64,000 nucleotides of DNA, taken from positions 35,380,101-35,444,100 of the forward strand of contig OZ038385.1 of NCBI GenBank assembly GCA_964036045.1, written 5' to 3'. This stretch comes from Eutreptiella sp. 'Long Island Sound 2002'. Its lineage: Eukaryota; Euglenozoa; Euglenophyceae; Eutreptiales; Eutreptiaceae. Below are positions 11,641 through 21,085 of this stretch, piece by piece. The stretch's first letter is position 1. The number at the start of each line of letters is the position of its first letter. Below the pieces are notes generated by a model that was not told the DNA's origin, did not search any database, and saw nothing but the letters and a program-made list of their open reading frames with translations. Made by a program: the position numbers and the translations under genes.

Positions 11641-12066
11641 GGGGGCGGCTCCGAAGAGGAGGACTTGGCTTTCCGGATCCTCGTGAAAATCGGGGATCAA
11701 GTTTTTGGTTTGTGCTTGACACTGGTGCAACACTTTCTATAGTGCCCCGGCGCCTGCTAAAAACCTTCAGGAAAACTAAGACCGTGGCCATAAAAGTAGA
11801 AGATGGGCGTACCATCCCGTACCATCCATTCCTTGGGGGGGGTCGATGTGACTATATGCCTGGGCGACGAAACTGTGACCCAACACTGCAGAGTGTTGGA
11901 CACCGACGCCTTTGACATCGTCATTGGTACCGACTTCCTACGAAGAAACCCTCAGGTAAAAATGTTCTCTCTCCAGCGTCCCTATTCTCTGCACTGCGAC
12001 TTTGGCAGTGGGCTCTTCTCCGTACCTTTGGAGCTGTCAGGACTAAAAGAGTCTGGGCTGCGCTAA
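11641..12066 (+). pseudogene. Retropepsin of element B with two compensating frameshifts
   Basis: After the gag stop the same frame reads EEEDLAFRILVKIGDQVFGLCL. The protease active site LDTGATLSIVPRRLL then appears in another frame (from 11715). The original frame returns with DAFDIVIGTDFLRRNPQVKMF (about 11908-11970), the usual second half of a retropepsin. The first shift lies near 11716. The second lies close to a run of eight G at 11835-11842, a typical place for an indel or a sequencing error. Element A encodes the same motifs without these shifts. The frame closes with TAA at 12064-12066. Confidence 0.75.
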
Positions 12067-12460
12067 GCACCGAAGAATAACTATCATAATGAAAACTACC
12101 CATTGGCCCGTCACGGTCTTGAAAATGGACTGGCGGCCCTTCAGGTAAACCTGGATGATATCCAGGTGGAATTATTTGCGAGCCAACAACAGCACATCAT
12201 GCAGTTGTACTGCTTGAAACATTTGAACAACACTTTCCGTTTCTTCTGGAAAGCAATGGGCCTAGCTTATGCCAACCCTCTCTTCTCCCTGCTTGCGAAG
12301 GTTCTAACCAAAATCGCTTATGAGGGAGGAAGGGTTGTCATGTGCACTCCTGACTGAAGCGGTACCCAGAACATATGGCCCATGGCCCGGAGGCCTGTGA
12401 GCCGTCACACCCGTGCGGAAGCCGTTAACACCGGCTGTCAGCGGGATATCCCTGTTCTCT
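12067..12460 (+). pseudogene. Conserved post-protease domain of element B, truncated
   Basis: In frame with gag, and after the TAA at 12064, the sequence reads GLENGLAALQVNLDDIQVELFASQ, then QHIMQLYC and MGLAYANPLFSLLAKVLTKIA, then GGRVVMCTPD followed by TGA (12355-12357). Reading through gives SGTQNIWPMARRP before a TAA near 12460. Element A has the start of the same domain next to its protease, so it is a genuine part of the polyprotein. I do not recognise the family with confidence. The ANP(L/P)F motif after a hydrophobic strand loosely resembles the NPPF/Y motif of adenine amino-methyltransferases such as phage Dam, but this is speculative. Reverse transcriptase, RNase H and integrase are missing. 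Confidence 0.6.
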
Positions 12461-14482
12461 AATCCACGAAATCTGGAATCCAATTTCTAACCATTAAATC
12501 GATGTAGAATTACCATAATTTTATTGTCTTGGTCGATTTTCGGTCAGAAATCGGTGAAATGCCCGATTTCTACCGCGATTTCTAATTGTCGTGAAATCGC
12601 CGCCTGTTGTCGCCTGCTCGCGCGCCTTCGTCGCTTCTCTGTGGCGAGTTTTGTGATGGATTTTTCTCGAGTACCTTTGAGGTTTTAAAGGAACTCAAGG
12701 GCTGGATCTAGAGAGTTTTTCTTGTACTTTCATCTGGTGTGTCCACCAGAATTTTTCTGTCTGAGAGAAAATCAGCGCGCAAGCTTTTCCGTCAATCGCT
12801 CGAACTCATGGTTCTCAAGGACCATGAGTTCGGACGGAACCAAACATTCCCCCCCTATGCCTTTCATCCATGCCCCTTTCATGTGGGCATATCACTTTGT
12901 ATAGGGAAGCGGGCAATAGGGATGTTTTAGGCAGCATATGGGTGTTGTAAACCAAAGTTATTTGCGTGCGCAAACGCTAACTTTGTGGCCTTTTGAGCAT
13001 GAACGTTAATAACCAAACACAATGCTCACAAATCCAAAAGCGCTAGGACATTTTTGATTTTCGAGCCAACTCAACGATTGCTCCACGCAATTTAATGCGT
13101 ACCAAAACTCTATTTTCGAAAAAGGGCAAGTTTTGGTCGAAAATTAGGCAAAAATGGCCAATCTCCCGAGGCTCGTACTCAAAGCCTATGAGGAGTTGAG
13201 CCTTGAATCAAGACAATATGTAACGTAGAGACCAGGAAGGACATCGTGGATGCCTTGGTTGATTTTTGCAACCTTGTCTTCTATTTTATATAATTTCGCC
13301 TTGTGAGCACGTGTGCCAAACTGCCTCTTCGCACACGCGCTCATATGCAAGCACTAATGACATGAGTGGGCGGAGACGATCTAACCATAGTGGGCATATT
13401 TGAAGGCACCTACTACGGGCCTACTCCAAAAATGTTTGCTCATATTTTTGTTCCTCAATGACCCAAAGATATGTACATACCAATATCGCCGATATATGCA
13501 CTTTTTCCCATAAATAGTGTGCTTCAAGGATTGAGGTGTTAAATATGTTTCCATTATGCTTTGAACCTCAACCCTTGTTGCAAAAGGGAAGCAAAGCTTC
13601 GGTTTGCATCCATGCAAAAGCCCGAGGCTCCTTTCTCTTGTGATACGGAGATACGATTTTTCGAGTGACCACTTTTGGGTGAACTTTGGCCGTTTTGCCC
13701 AGAATGGCCACAAACCCCTTCTCCCCCTGATTTCACCCCCGGGGTTGCGTGCGCCACTTGACCAAGGATAAGGGCAATTCAGAGAGGGCACATAAACCCG
13801 CATCGAATGGGGTGTTTCCCCATGTGGCCTCTCCTCTCGAAGGGAGAGTTGTGAGTCACCCAATTTGGGGTATGTTGCCATTCTGCCCCATTTGTGTGTC
13901 ACTTTCCCTCCAATGGGGAAAATAGCTAGAGGCGACCATGAGGGTTGGCAAGTAGCATATATTGGGACCTGAGTCCGGTGTGTCTATAGCATTTTTGGTT
14001 GGAAGGATCCTCGCCATGGCCATGGAGATTTGGAATCATGAGTGCGGGCCACTTTGGCAAAAATTCGCTGTTTTTGCCATTGTATGCCATATTGGAACTA
14101 CCATATCTCCATGGGGCACAGGATCTAGCCAGAAAGGAAGGGCGATTATGGAGGATAATGCAAGATGCTTTTTCTGAAGGTCCTGATTCCAAAGCTGACA
14201 TTTTCAAACCGCCAGGCCATTGTGTCTGAAATTCGGGGTTTTTGGGTGGGGTGTAGCCAAGTCCAGTCCAGACCGCAGCCCCGAAAGAAGCGAGAAAGCG
14301 ACAATGCAGATGGCCCCCAGATGAATCGCTGGGATCTGGTGACCAAAAAGTGGCATCACAACACTGCACGGCGAGTGAGAGCACAGGGATCGGGACAATC
14401 CGCAGAAGCAAACGGGTGACCCTAATCCGGTGGATGTAGTGTTTTACAGGGGATCCAGGCCTCGGGCCTCTGGCCCATGAGC
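12461..14482. other. Non-coding stretch with no recognised gene
   Basis: The stretch follows the truncated element B. It holds an AT-rich part with repeated GATTTC/GAAATC words (about 12480-12600), a hairpin at 12787-12839, and otherwise unremarkable sequence. A 196-codon minus-strand frame at 13926-14516 shows no domain, biased codon use or similarity that I can recognise, and I do not call it a gene. Confidence 0.5.
12787..12839. other. Long imperfect hairpin
   Basis: A perfect 12-bp stem, CGAACTCATGGT (12801-12812) with ACCATGAGTTCG (12821-12832), closes an 8-nt loop. The stem resumes below with TTCCGTC (12787-12793) pairing with GACGGAA (12833-12839), leaving a 7-nt one-sided bulge. It could form in RNA or single-stranded DNA from either strand. 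I see no T-run terminator or neighbouring gene that explains it. Confidence 0.55.
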
Positions 14483-14487
14483 CCCAG

Positions 14488-14772
14488 TGTAATAATTCCG
14501 ACCTTACCTTGAGCATCTATCTTCCCTGCACAGGCAAGACCTCAATTCTACGCTGCACAGAACTCGTCGAAATCATCACATGTTAAAACTGTAGTTCTGT
14601 GCAGCACAAACATGCATTGTTTTAATAAATAATAATAAAACAACAGCTACAATTATGCCACAGCCACAGATTTTGAAAAACAAATATCTGTCTGCCTACG
14701 CCCTTGGATTACGTGCGCGTCGTTGGTCCCGCAATTCTGCAGTGCGCATTCTGGGCATTCAGACCTATTACA
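14488..14772. repeat. Left LTR (285 bp)
   Basis: It begins TGTAATAATTCC and ends GACCTATTACA, with short inverted ends TGTAAT/ATTACA. It contains an inverted repeat, GCTGCACAGAACT (14552-14564) with AGTTCTGTGCAGC (14593-14605), able to form a 13-bp stem. It also has an AATAAATAATAATAAAA stretch near 14625 that could serve as a polyadenylation signal on the plus strand or a TATA-like region on the minus strand. Confidence 0.92.
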
Positions 14773-14794
14773 CTCCCCTCACAAGCTCAAGCAT

Positions 14795-14807
14795 GGGTAT
14801 CAGAGCC
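14795..14807 (+). other. Possible tRNA-iMet primer binding site
   Basis: GGGTATCAGAGCC matches 12 of 13 bases of TGGTATCAGAGCC, the complement of the 3' end of plant-type initiator tRNA-Met, which many LTR elements use as primer site. It lies 22 bp inside the left LTR, farther than usual, and on the strand opposite to the element's ORF. It may be real and fix plus orientation, or a coincidence. Confidence 0.35.
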
Positions 14808-16245
14808 TCAAGGCCCCAACACCCTTGCTTGGGCTGAGTAAAAATATATAGGTGTGAGTGCTCACAGCACCAGTATATTCTCATCTGATCATGCTTAAAA
14901 ATAGACACTCAGAAAGTGTGGGTAAAAAAAAAGTAGGGTTGGGGAAAAGCCTTACCTGCATTAGGCTACTAAAAACCCCATTCCTAAAAAATACAAAGCA
15001 GGGGGTGTGGTGAACACTCCCCTCACAGAATGGTTCCTAGGGGTAATCCCAAACTGCAAGGCAGTTGTAGAAACTGTCCCCTAACCATAAAACCACTAGT
15101 TTGAAAAAACCTGCAAAAGTTTCCCAGCCAAAGGGGAAAACCCTGCACCGTTTTTCAAAACCTGCATGTAAAAAACCTGTGTGACACTGCCAAAAATGAG
15201 CCATACCTGTTGGTGTTTTACTTTCCCTGGTGTTTTTTGGCTCAACACCAAAATAACAGAAAAGCTCAACACTGGCCCTGGCAAGCTTTGCAATAAAAAC
15301 ACATGTAAACCTCATGCTTGCGCACAAACAAAGTGCAAAGAAAGTCACTGTGTCCTCAGGACAGGGCACAGTCTGCCCACAAAGGCAGCGGCTGCCAACA
15401 GCAACCCTGTCCCCATGCTGGCCACTGCAAAAATGTACAAAAAGACAATGACCAGCCAAAACAAAGCGTAGCCCATTCATATATTCGCCCAGGCAATGCC
15501 TTTGAAAACATTGCTGAAGTGAAAAAACACCTCTGCACGAGCTCGAAAATTTGTCATCTACAAATCGTGGCGCAGATGCATGATAAGCAGTGCCACCAAC
15601 AGCACTGCTAACACAGATGCAACAACAGAAACAAACATAGCACCCAAGCCATGTCAGTGAAACCAAATCAAAAGAATAGCCTGAGCTGCAAACCCAGCAA
15701 AGCTTGGGGCTCGCTTCGACACACGTGGGCCGAAGCTGTGCGCCTGTCACAGGCAAAGGGTAGAAGTAGAAAAAAGCATATACAAATGAACTTATAGATA
15801 TGTTATGGTCGACCTTCGGAACCCCGTCGAACGCTTGGGGCAGTCCGGCGTCCTGTCCTCGCTGCTACAGCACCCGGCATCCAGCTCGCCTTAAACTTGC
15901 TTGGCTCGCGCCACAACCGGCTCCATCACTGGGCATTCAACTTCGCTCACCCACCCGGCGCGTCGCTCGTAGTCAGGGGCACAAAGCCGCGCTCTCAGTG
16001 ACTGGCTCGTCGTTGCAGCGCCGCTCCCAGCAGCTTCGGCGCTCACCAACGCTCTTGAATCACCGTGCGCAAAGAACACCGCTCAGAACTCAAACTTGTA
16101 TTGATGAATCAGCTTTTTTGTGAGGAAGGGCATGTCTGTCTGTTTGAGGAGGGCATCGTAGGGTCTGACGAAGAAACAGGGTGCATACTGTGGTTTGTTT
16201 GGACGCCCGAACTGGGTCTTGTTGACATTGGCTTGCACTGGCACT

Positions 16246-16593
16246 CTATGTGTGCCGTTTCGTTGGCGCACTTTGACAGCGGCGGCTGCCATGCTTACGG
16301 CTATGGCGCCGGCCACGGTGGGTCTTGCGCGGCTCCGTGCGCTGTGAAGGAGGGCATCCATTTCGAATGTTATCTTTCAGACGCTGCAGTTCCTCTGCCG
16401 TATTGTTGCGTTCACGCCGTAAGCGCGTTACGGTGTCCTCCAAGTCGTCAATCTCGTCCCTTTGACGGCGCTGCGCGGCGCGTAGCTTGTCCAGCTCACT
16501 TCTGGCTTCATCTCTCTCTCGGCGGTACCGATCCACCTTGTCGTAAATACTCTCCTCACTCCTGCGTGAACTGCACTCGCTGCGCGACGACAT
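16246..16593 (-). CDS. Coiled-coil Gag-like protein of the compact LTR element
   Basis: The ATG at 16593 lies 108 bp inside the right LTR, the expected place for gag in a minus-strand element. The 115-residue product has an N-terminal Ser/Arg patch. A continuous heptad-type coiled coil follows at about residues 18-72, including DKVDRYRRERDEARSELDKL and DIDDLEDTV-like stretches. It ends in a His/Arg/Lys-rich tail that could bind nucleic acid. After its stop, another frame (to 16083) continues with a Pro/Arg-rich segment, which may be the rest of the protein after a frameshift. I do not recognise a named family. A structural Gag is inferred from position, coiled coil and basic tail. Confidence 0.5.
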   Translation of the reverse strand: MSSRSECSSRRSEESIYDKVDRYRRERDEARSELDKLRAAQRRQRDEIDDLEDTVTRLRRERNNTAEELQRLKDNIRNGCPPSQRTEPRKTHRGRRHSRKHGSRRCQSAPTKRHT

Positions 16594-16700
16594 TTGTCCT
16601 TGTGTCCTTCAAGACTCAGTCCGCACTGTCCTCGGAACTTCAAGACGACTCTTCAGCACTTCGGGTATCTCACCTCACGTACAGAAATCGACTACAGTTT

Positions 16701-16985
16701 TGTAATAATTCCGACCTTACCTTGAGCATCTTTCTTCCGTGCACAGGCAAGACCTCAATTCTACGTTGCACAGAACTCGTCGAAATCATCACATGTTAAA
16801 ACTGTAGTTCTGTGCAACACAAACATGCATTGTTTTAATAAATAATAATAAAACAACAGCTACAATTATGCCACAGCCACAGATTTTGAAAAACAAATAT
16901 CTGTCTGCCTACGCCTTTGGATTACGTGTGCGTCGTTGGTCCCGCAATTCTGCAGTGCGCATTCTGGGCATTCAGACCTATTACA
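16701..16985. repeat. Right LTR (285 bp)
   Basis: It has the same length and ends as the left LTR and is followed directly by the CCCAG target duplication. Of its six differences from the left copy, two fall in the stem (16765-16777 and 16806-16818) and are complementary: C-to-T on one arm and G-to-A on the other, so pairing is kept. If the element runs on the minus strand, this is the 5' LTR. Confidence 0.92.
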
Positions 16986-17033
16986 CCCAGAAGGTGTGCC
17001 CACCCTGAGCCTGACCCCTTGTGACACTTGCAG

Positions 17034-17949
17034 CATCAACATGGTGGACCCGAAAGAAGGAATCAAGTCTTTGAAAGGCCACGAAGACTCGGTTCTCGGC
17101 GTCCAGTTTGATCCCATGGGGTCATTTATCATCTCCTGCGGTGCCGATACAATGTGGAAATACTGGGGTTAGCTCTGCACATTTCTGCATTTGAACAGTT
17201 GGAAATTTGTGTGAATATTGGCCGTGCGCTGGCCTGCCACTCTTGTCTGCAGAAAGGCACTTAGTTGTGCACCTTTTTGTCGAGGGTGTGACGAGGTTGC
17301 TCACTCAGTGAGCTTTCTTTTTAACCCTCTGTGGCACCTTCAACGCACGCATGTGTGCAGGCAGGTATGGGTGTATTTTCCTATTCCGTGCCGGAGTGCA
17401 GACATGCACCGTGCCTTGCACTGTTTTTTTTTGCAGAGAAAAATGCAGATGGGAGAACCAGCAGAGGCTACCAGGAGGGGGGACCCACAGATCAAGGTGC
17501 ATGTAGGTGTGATGGATGTGTTGGTGCACAAGTTTTGACCGAACGTCAAGCCACAAGCGTGTGTGGGTTAGGGTGTCTCTGGGGATGGCTGAAGGCCCAT
17601 ACCTCGGGAACTAGGGTCCCAGGGTCTGCAGTTTGCCCCCAGATCCTTCCCCCTCCTCAGCAAGGTCTGCACCCCCCATTAAACGCAGGCAGACACCATG
17701 AGTCCTTCTAAATTTTCAGGCAGTGGGCCTGAATCAGATTTGTGTGCACATCCCAATCTGGTTCCCGCCAAAGAAACACATGATTCACACACCACACACC
17801 CATCACCAAAACCATCACATTCTGGTGCGGAGGCAATTTTGATGACTGCTGCTGGAGAACGAAGAGAAGACAGAGGTTATGGAGGAGATTCTGTGTGGAG
17901 TAGTGGGCACGTGCAGCTGGCTGGACCATGCGCAATGGTTTTAATAAAG
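17034..17949 (+). CDS. WD40-repeat protein gene, three exons (internal part)
   Basis: Exon 1 (17034-17167) follows a CACTTGCAG acceptor and encodes SLKGHEDSVLGVQFDPMGSF, then IISCGADTMWKYW. This is a full WD40 blade: the GH pair, about 25 residues, then the W-x-x-W ending in place of W-D. It ends at a GTTAGC donor. Exon 2 (17437-17496) follows a T8GCAG acceptor and ends before GTGCAT; joining gives KYWEKNADGRTSRG in frame. Exon 3 starts at 17720 after TTTTCAG and again keeps phase (GSGPESDLCAH). A donor AAAG|GTGATG near 17949 is possible. WD40 propellers are protein-binding scaffolds; one blade cannot identify the partner. Upstream exons would lie beyond the retrotransposon at 14488-16985. 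Confidence 0.55.
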
Positions 17950-18709
17950 GTGATGGTTTGCAAAGGGCTGGTTCATTTAGGGGCCAGAACGCTGGGCAGA
18001 ACGCTCCGGATCCCGGCCCAATTGTTTGGCGTCAACTGGGTGGCAATGCATATAGAAAGGCAATAACTGTTCAATACTGCCCAATTCTTGTCCGTCTATG
18101 TGCATTGGGTATTGGCTTAACTGACCGGGCGCACAATGTTTTTTCTGACCTTCATTTTGAAGGCCGGAACTCCAACTCCCGTAGCGAACCCATGCATACT
18201 CTCTTACCCCAGCAAAAGGATCACTTAAAACTGTCCAAAGAATACTGTGGCATTTTAAATGCAGCACCATGACATCCAATCTGTGTTGAGTTTATCTTCT
18301 CTCAAGTTGACCCTGGGTGTTCACACATCAATTCAAATCTATTCATTTCTCCTTTTGTTTCGCTGCTATGGTGTGCCATTTGGCTTCCAGTGTTGGTGCC
18401 ATGCTTGACAGCTTGTGGTGCTCTACTGCACCCCTTCTGCACTCCATGATATCCAAGTGTCCTGCTTTTGTTCATGGTCGCTGCGTGCTGTCTTTTACCC
18501 ATTTGACCCTTTAATCATGAGCTGTCCTGCCCGTTTCCCCAGCCTCTCCCTCGTGCCAGGCTTGCTTGATTGTGTGCTGGCCATTGTGCAGCCCATGCAA
18601 TTTTGTACAAGGGTTGCACACAAGCAGTCCAATTTCTGTTGTGTCCCACATGCATGGACTGTTGTGTTTGAATGTTTTCAAAGGAATTGTTTTCTGCCAG
18701 CTGGCAATC
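17950..18709. other. Unassigned sequence downstream of the WD40 exons
   Basis: It may contain more introns and exons of the WD40 gene. A plus frame runs to 18272 but shows no recognisable domain. Pyrimidine-rich stretches near 18340-18560 resemble intron or 3' untranslated sequence. Nothing else can be supported. Confidence 0.3.

Positions 18710-18710
<1 letters not shown>

Positions 18711-18769
<59 letters not shown>
18711..18769. repeat. (TG)29 microsatellite
   Basis: An uninterrupted TG run of about 29 units. The long Cys-Val frames across it are by-products. Perfect runs of this length are highly variable between individuals. Confidence 0.98.
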
Positions 18770-18772
<3 letters not shown>

Positions 18773-19957
18773 GCTTGTAGGGCAAGATGGATTGCTTGCT
18801 GCTTTGGTTTGGTTGGGGTTGATTTCTGGTGGTGTTGAAGCTATCTGCGTCATGGTTCGCGGCCCTTACCTTTGATTTGTGCAATGGCATCATCGTTTAC
18901 AAAGGTTACAAAACTGCTCAACAAAATTGTACACCCCTCAAGTAACACTCACCATGTTTTGGAGGTCATTGTCAATTGCTTCCACAAAAAAAAAGAGATG
19001 ACCACTTGGTTTTAGCATTTCGCCATGATTCCCACCAAATCAACAAACATTGCAAAACCCAGAAAAATGAGGAATATCCACTCAAGGGCTCTTGAGTATT
19101 TTCAGCTGATATTTTGCTCTCCATTTTTAGTGATTTTCAGGTGTGGAATTTCTCAAGGATCCATCCAGCCACAGTGCTCTGTTCAGGTTTCTTTGTGCAC
19201 TTTGAATCTTAGCAATCAGCAAGTCAATTTATGATCCTTCATTTCCTTTGTTTTGAGGAATTGGATTCTTCTGTTTCTTGCAATGAGGCTCCAACATGGA
19301 CGTACGTAGCCAATTATCTGCACACATGGTATTTTACAAGAGATTTCAATGCTCACCCATCATCCCATTTCCTTGGTGCATAGAGATAGGAAGTCAATTA
19401 TGAACAATTTTATTGCTGCAAGAGGCTCCAAGTGCGGGAAATAAGCTCACTACAGATTCAAAGACCATATCATTCTTTATGCTAGCTTGTTCTCCAGCAA
19501 TCAGTTTCCGGTGAATGAAAGGGAAAAAAATAAAAGTGGGCCACAAAAGAGTATGAGGGAGCCTGACCGCAAGATGGTGGGCTGTGTAGCCTCGCAGCCA
19601 CGGTGTAAAAGCACATGCATGCTTTCTGCTCTTGCGACTTCAATGCTTTGAAAGCAATGCACATTTGTTGCTTTGCAAATGTACATTGGTTCCTGTTTTG
19701 GGAGTTTCGTTGTTTATGGAAAGATACATGAAAGCATCTATGGGTGTATGCATGGTGTATGCATTGGCAAAATTATAAGGACTCTAATGGTGGAAAGGTG
19801 GAGGTGAAAAAATCTTGGTGTACAATATTTTCTCCAAGTCTAACACAATCTGCGAGCCCGGACAATGTAAGGGATTTTTGGGGACAAGTACAGTTGCACG
19901 AGTGTAGGGTAATTGCATCATTTCAAGCAAAATCTGTGCTAGGGAAGCTGAAAACAT
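18770..19957. other. Non-coding stretch, nothing recognised
   Basis: Moderately AT-rich sequence without long frames, repeats or splice-bounded open blocks that I can support. Confidence 0.5.
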
Positions 19958-20240
19958 GAACTTAGGGGCAATCCCCCCAAGTGTGGCTAGGAACATGAAC
20001 TAAGGGGCGACCCGCCCAAGTGTGGCTAGGGACAAGAAGTAAGGGGCAGCCCCCCCCCCCCCCCCCAAAGTGTGGCTGGGGAGATGAACTAAGGGGCAGT
20101 CCTACCCCAATGTGGCTGCGGACATGAATTAAGGGGCAGCACCTCACCCAAGTGTGGCTAGGGACGGAAATGAAGGGGCAGCCCTCTCCCACTCCAAGCC
20201 CCCACCCCCCCTTAGTGTGGCTGAGGACATGAATTAAGGG
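19958..20240. repeat. Degenerate minisatellite, period about 45 bp
   Basis: About six units share AAGGGGCAG, a C-rich run and GTGTGGCTAGGGACATGAA. Length differs because the C-run expands (17 C at 20050-20066) and because the fifth unit has a longer C-rich insert. Poly-C expansion inside a minisatellite is the notable feature. Confidence 0.8.
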
Positions 20241-20869
20241 GGTTATCGGACTTCATTTTCCAAAACAAGCGGCAGGAACTCTTATTTTCTCAAGTGGGTG
20301 GAAGGTGTGGGCATCGTGCCCGTGTTTGCATGCTTGTGTCTAGTGTTTTGCATTGTTTTATGCCTATTTAATCGTTTTTTCCCTAAGACCATAGTGGCCT
20401 TTGCCTCTAACAAGTGTTGCTGACGCGTGCACTGTGTGGCAGTCGTGGCCGTGGAATCCTGGAGTGAACTAGGGGCGGCACACAAGCATCAGCGAGCAAA
20501 CAAGGCATCTGAGTTGTTCACTGTTTCCGACCGACAGGGGACGGGCCAAGCCAACAGGCTACTCCAGGTGCAAAGCTTTATTAAAAACCACCACCAACCC
20601 AACCCGGGTCCCGTGGCGGTCAGTGGCAGACTGTTCATCATTTTTGCACTGCGCGCAATGTGTGTTCTAACCTATACCAGATTGTTGTTTATATTGTAAA
20701 AGTGTGATTTCACTTTGAAATTTGTTTTAAAACCCAAAAATTCTTGAGTGTATACCTGCTGGCCCTAACATTACCCTTGCAACAAGTCGCGGGCCACACT
20801 CCGCGCGGAAACAGGAGCGATTCTCCCGCCCAAATACCGCGATTTCACTAATGTTTTTAGCGGTGCATC
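20241..20869. other. Non-coding stretch, nothing recognised
   Basis: There are short frames only. No domain, RNA gene or repeat is supported. Confidence 0.5.
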
Positions 20870-21085
20870 AGCCCGGGTTTGATTCCCGCCGATCAGGGCC
20901 GCCTCCGCCGTCGTGCTGGCGGTTCGCATCGCGCCGCTGGTTGGTTCGACTCCCACTGGTTTGCTGAGTGCCACCTAGGGGTGTTTTGCTTTTGTACAAT
21001 ACCTACCGAAGAGGACTTAATTTCAAATGGTTTAAATGTCCCCCGCTCTCCCACCGGGGCAGGTTTTGGGTTCGAATTCCACCAC
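20870..21085 (+). other. Cluster of three tRNA T-arm-like motifs
   Basis: GGGTTTGATTCCC (about 20875), GGTTCGACTCCCA (about 20942) and GGGTTCGAATTCC (about 21066) resemble the B-box of RNA polymerase III promoters, found in tRNA genes and tRNA-derived SINEs. None can be folded into a complete tRNA: acceptor pairing and the G53-C61 pair fail for at least two. A decayed tRNA-derived repeat is possible. Confidence 0.3.

Larger units (their letters stand above)
14488..16985 (-). mobile_element. Compact LTR retrotransposon with 5-bp target duplication
   Basis: Two 285-bp direct repeats (14488-14772 and 16701-16985) begin TGTAAT and end ATTACA, as retrotransposon LTRs do. They differ at six positions by my count (about 2%). 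The 5 bp before the first (14483-14487) and after the second (16986-16990) are both CCCAG, a target site duplication. The internal 1.93 kb encodes a coiled-coil, basic-tailed ORF on the minus strand but no protease, reverse transcriptase or integrase, so the element depends on another for movement. A purine tract (GAGGGGAG on the minus strand, 14774-14781) abuts the left LTR, which together with the ORF supports minus orientation. A tRNA-Met-like site on the plus strand argues the other way. Confidence 0.9.

Noticed and set aside
10477-12357. Reassignment of TGA to Trp
   Set aside because: Only two or three cases are seen, all in a dead retroelement that also has TAA, TAG and frameshifts, and the candidate WD40 exon uses TGG for Trp.
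13926-14516. A 196-codon minus-strand frame
   Set aside because: There is no recognisable domain, and it overlaps the LTR and several other open frames on both strands.
15037-15756. A 239-codon Cys-rich minus-strand frame inside the compact LTR element
   Set aside because: It shows no domain, no codon bias and no place in a known retroelement layout, so chance openness is likely.
18415-18893. Cys-Val and Thr-His repeat proteins
   Set aside because: These are readings of the (TG)29 microsatellite.
20870-21085. Three tRNA genes
   Set aside because: The T-arm-like motifs lack the required G53-C61 pair or acceptor pairing, and the spacing does not fit a 70-90 nt tRNA.
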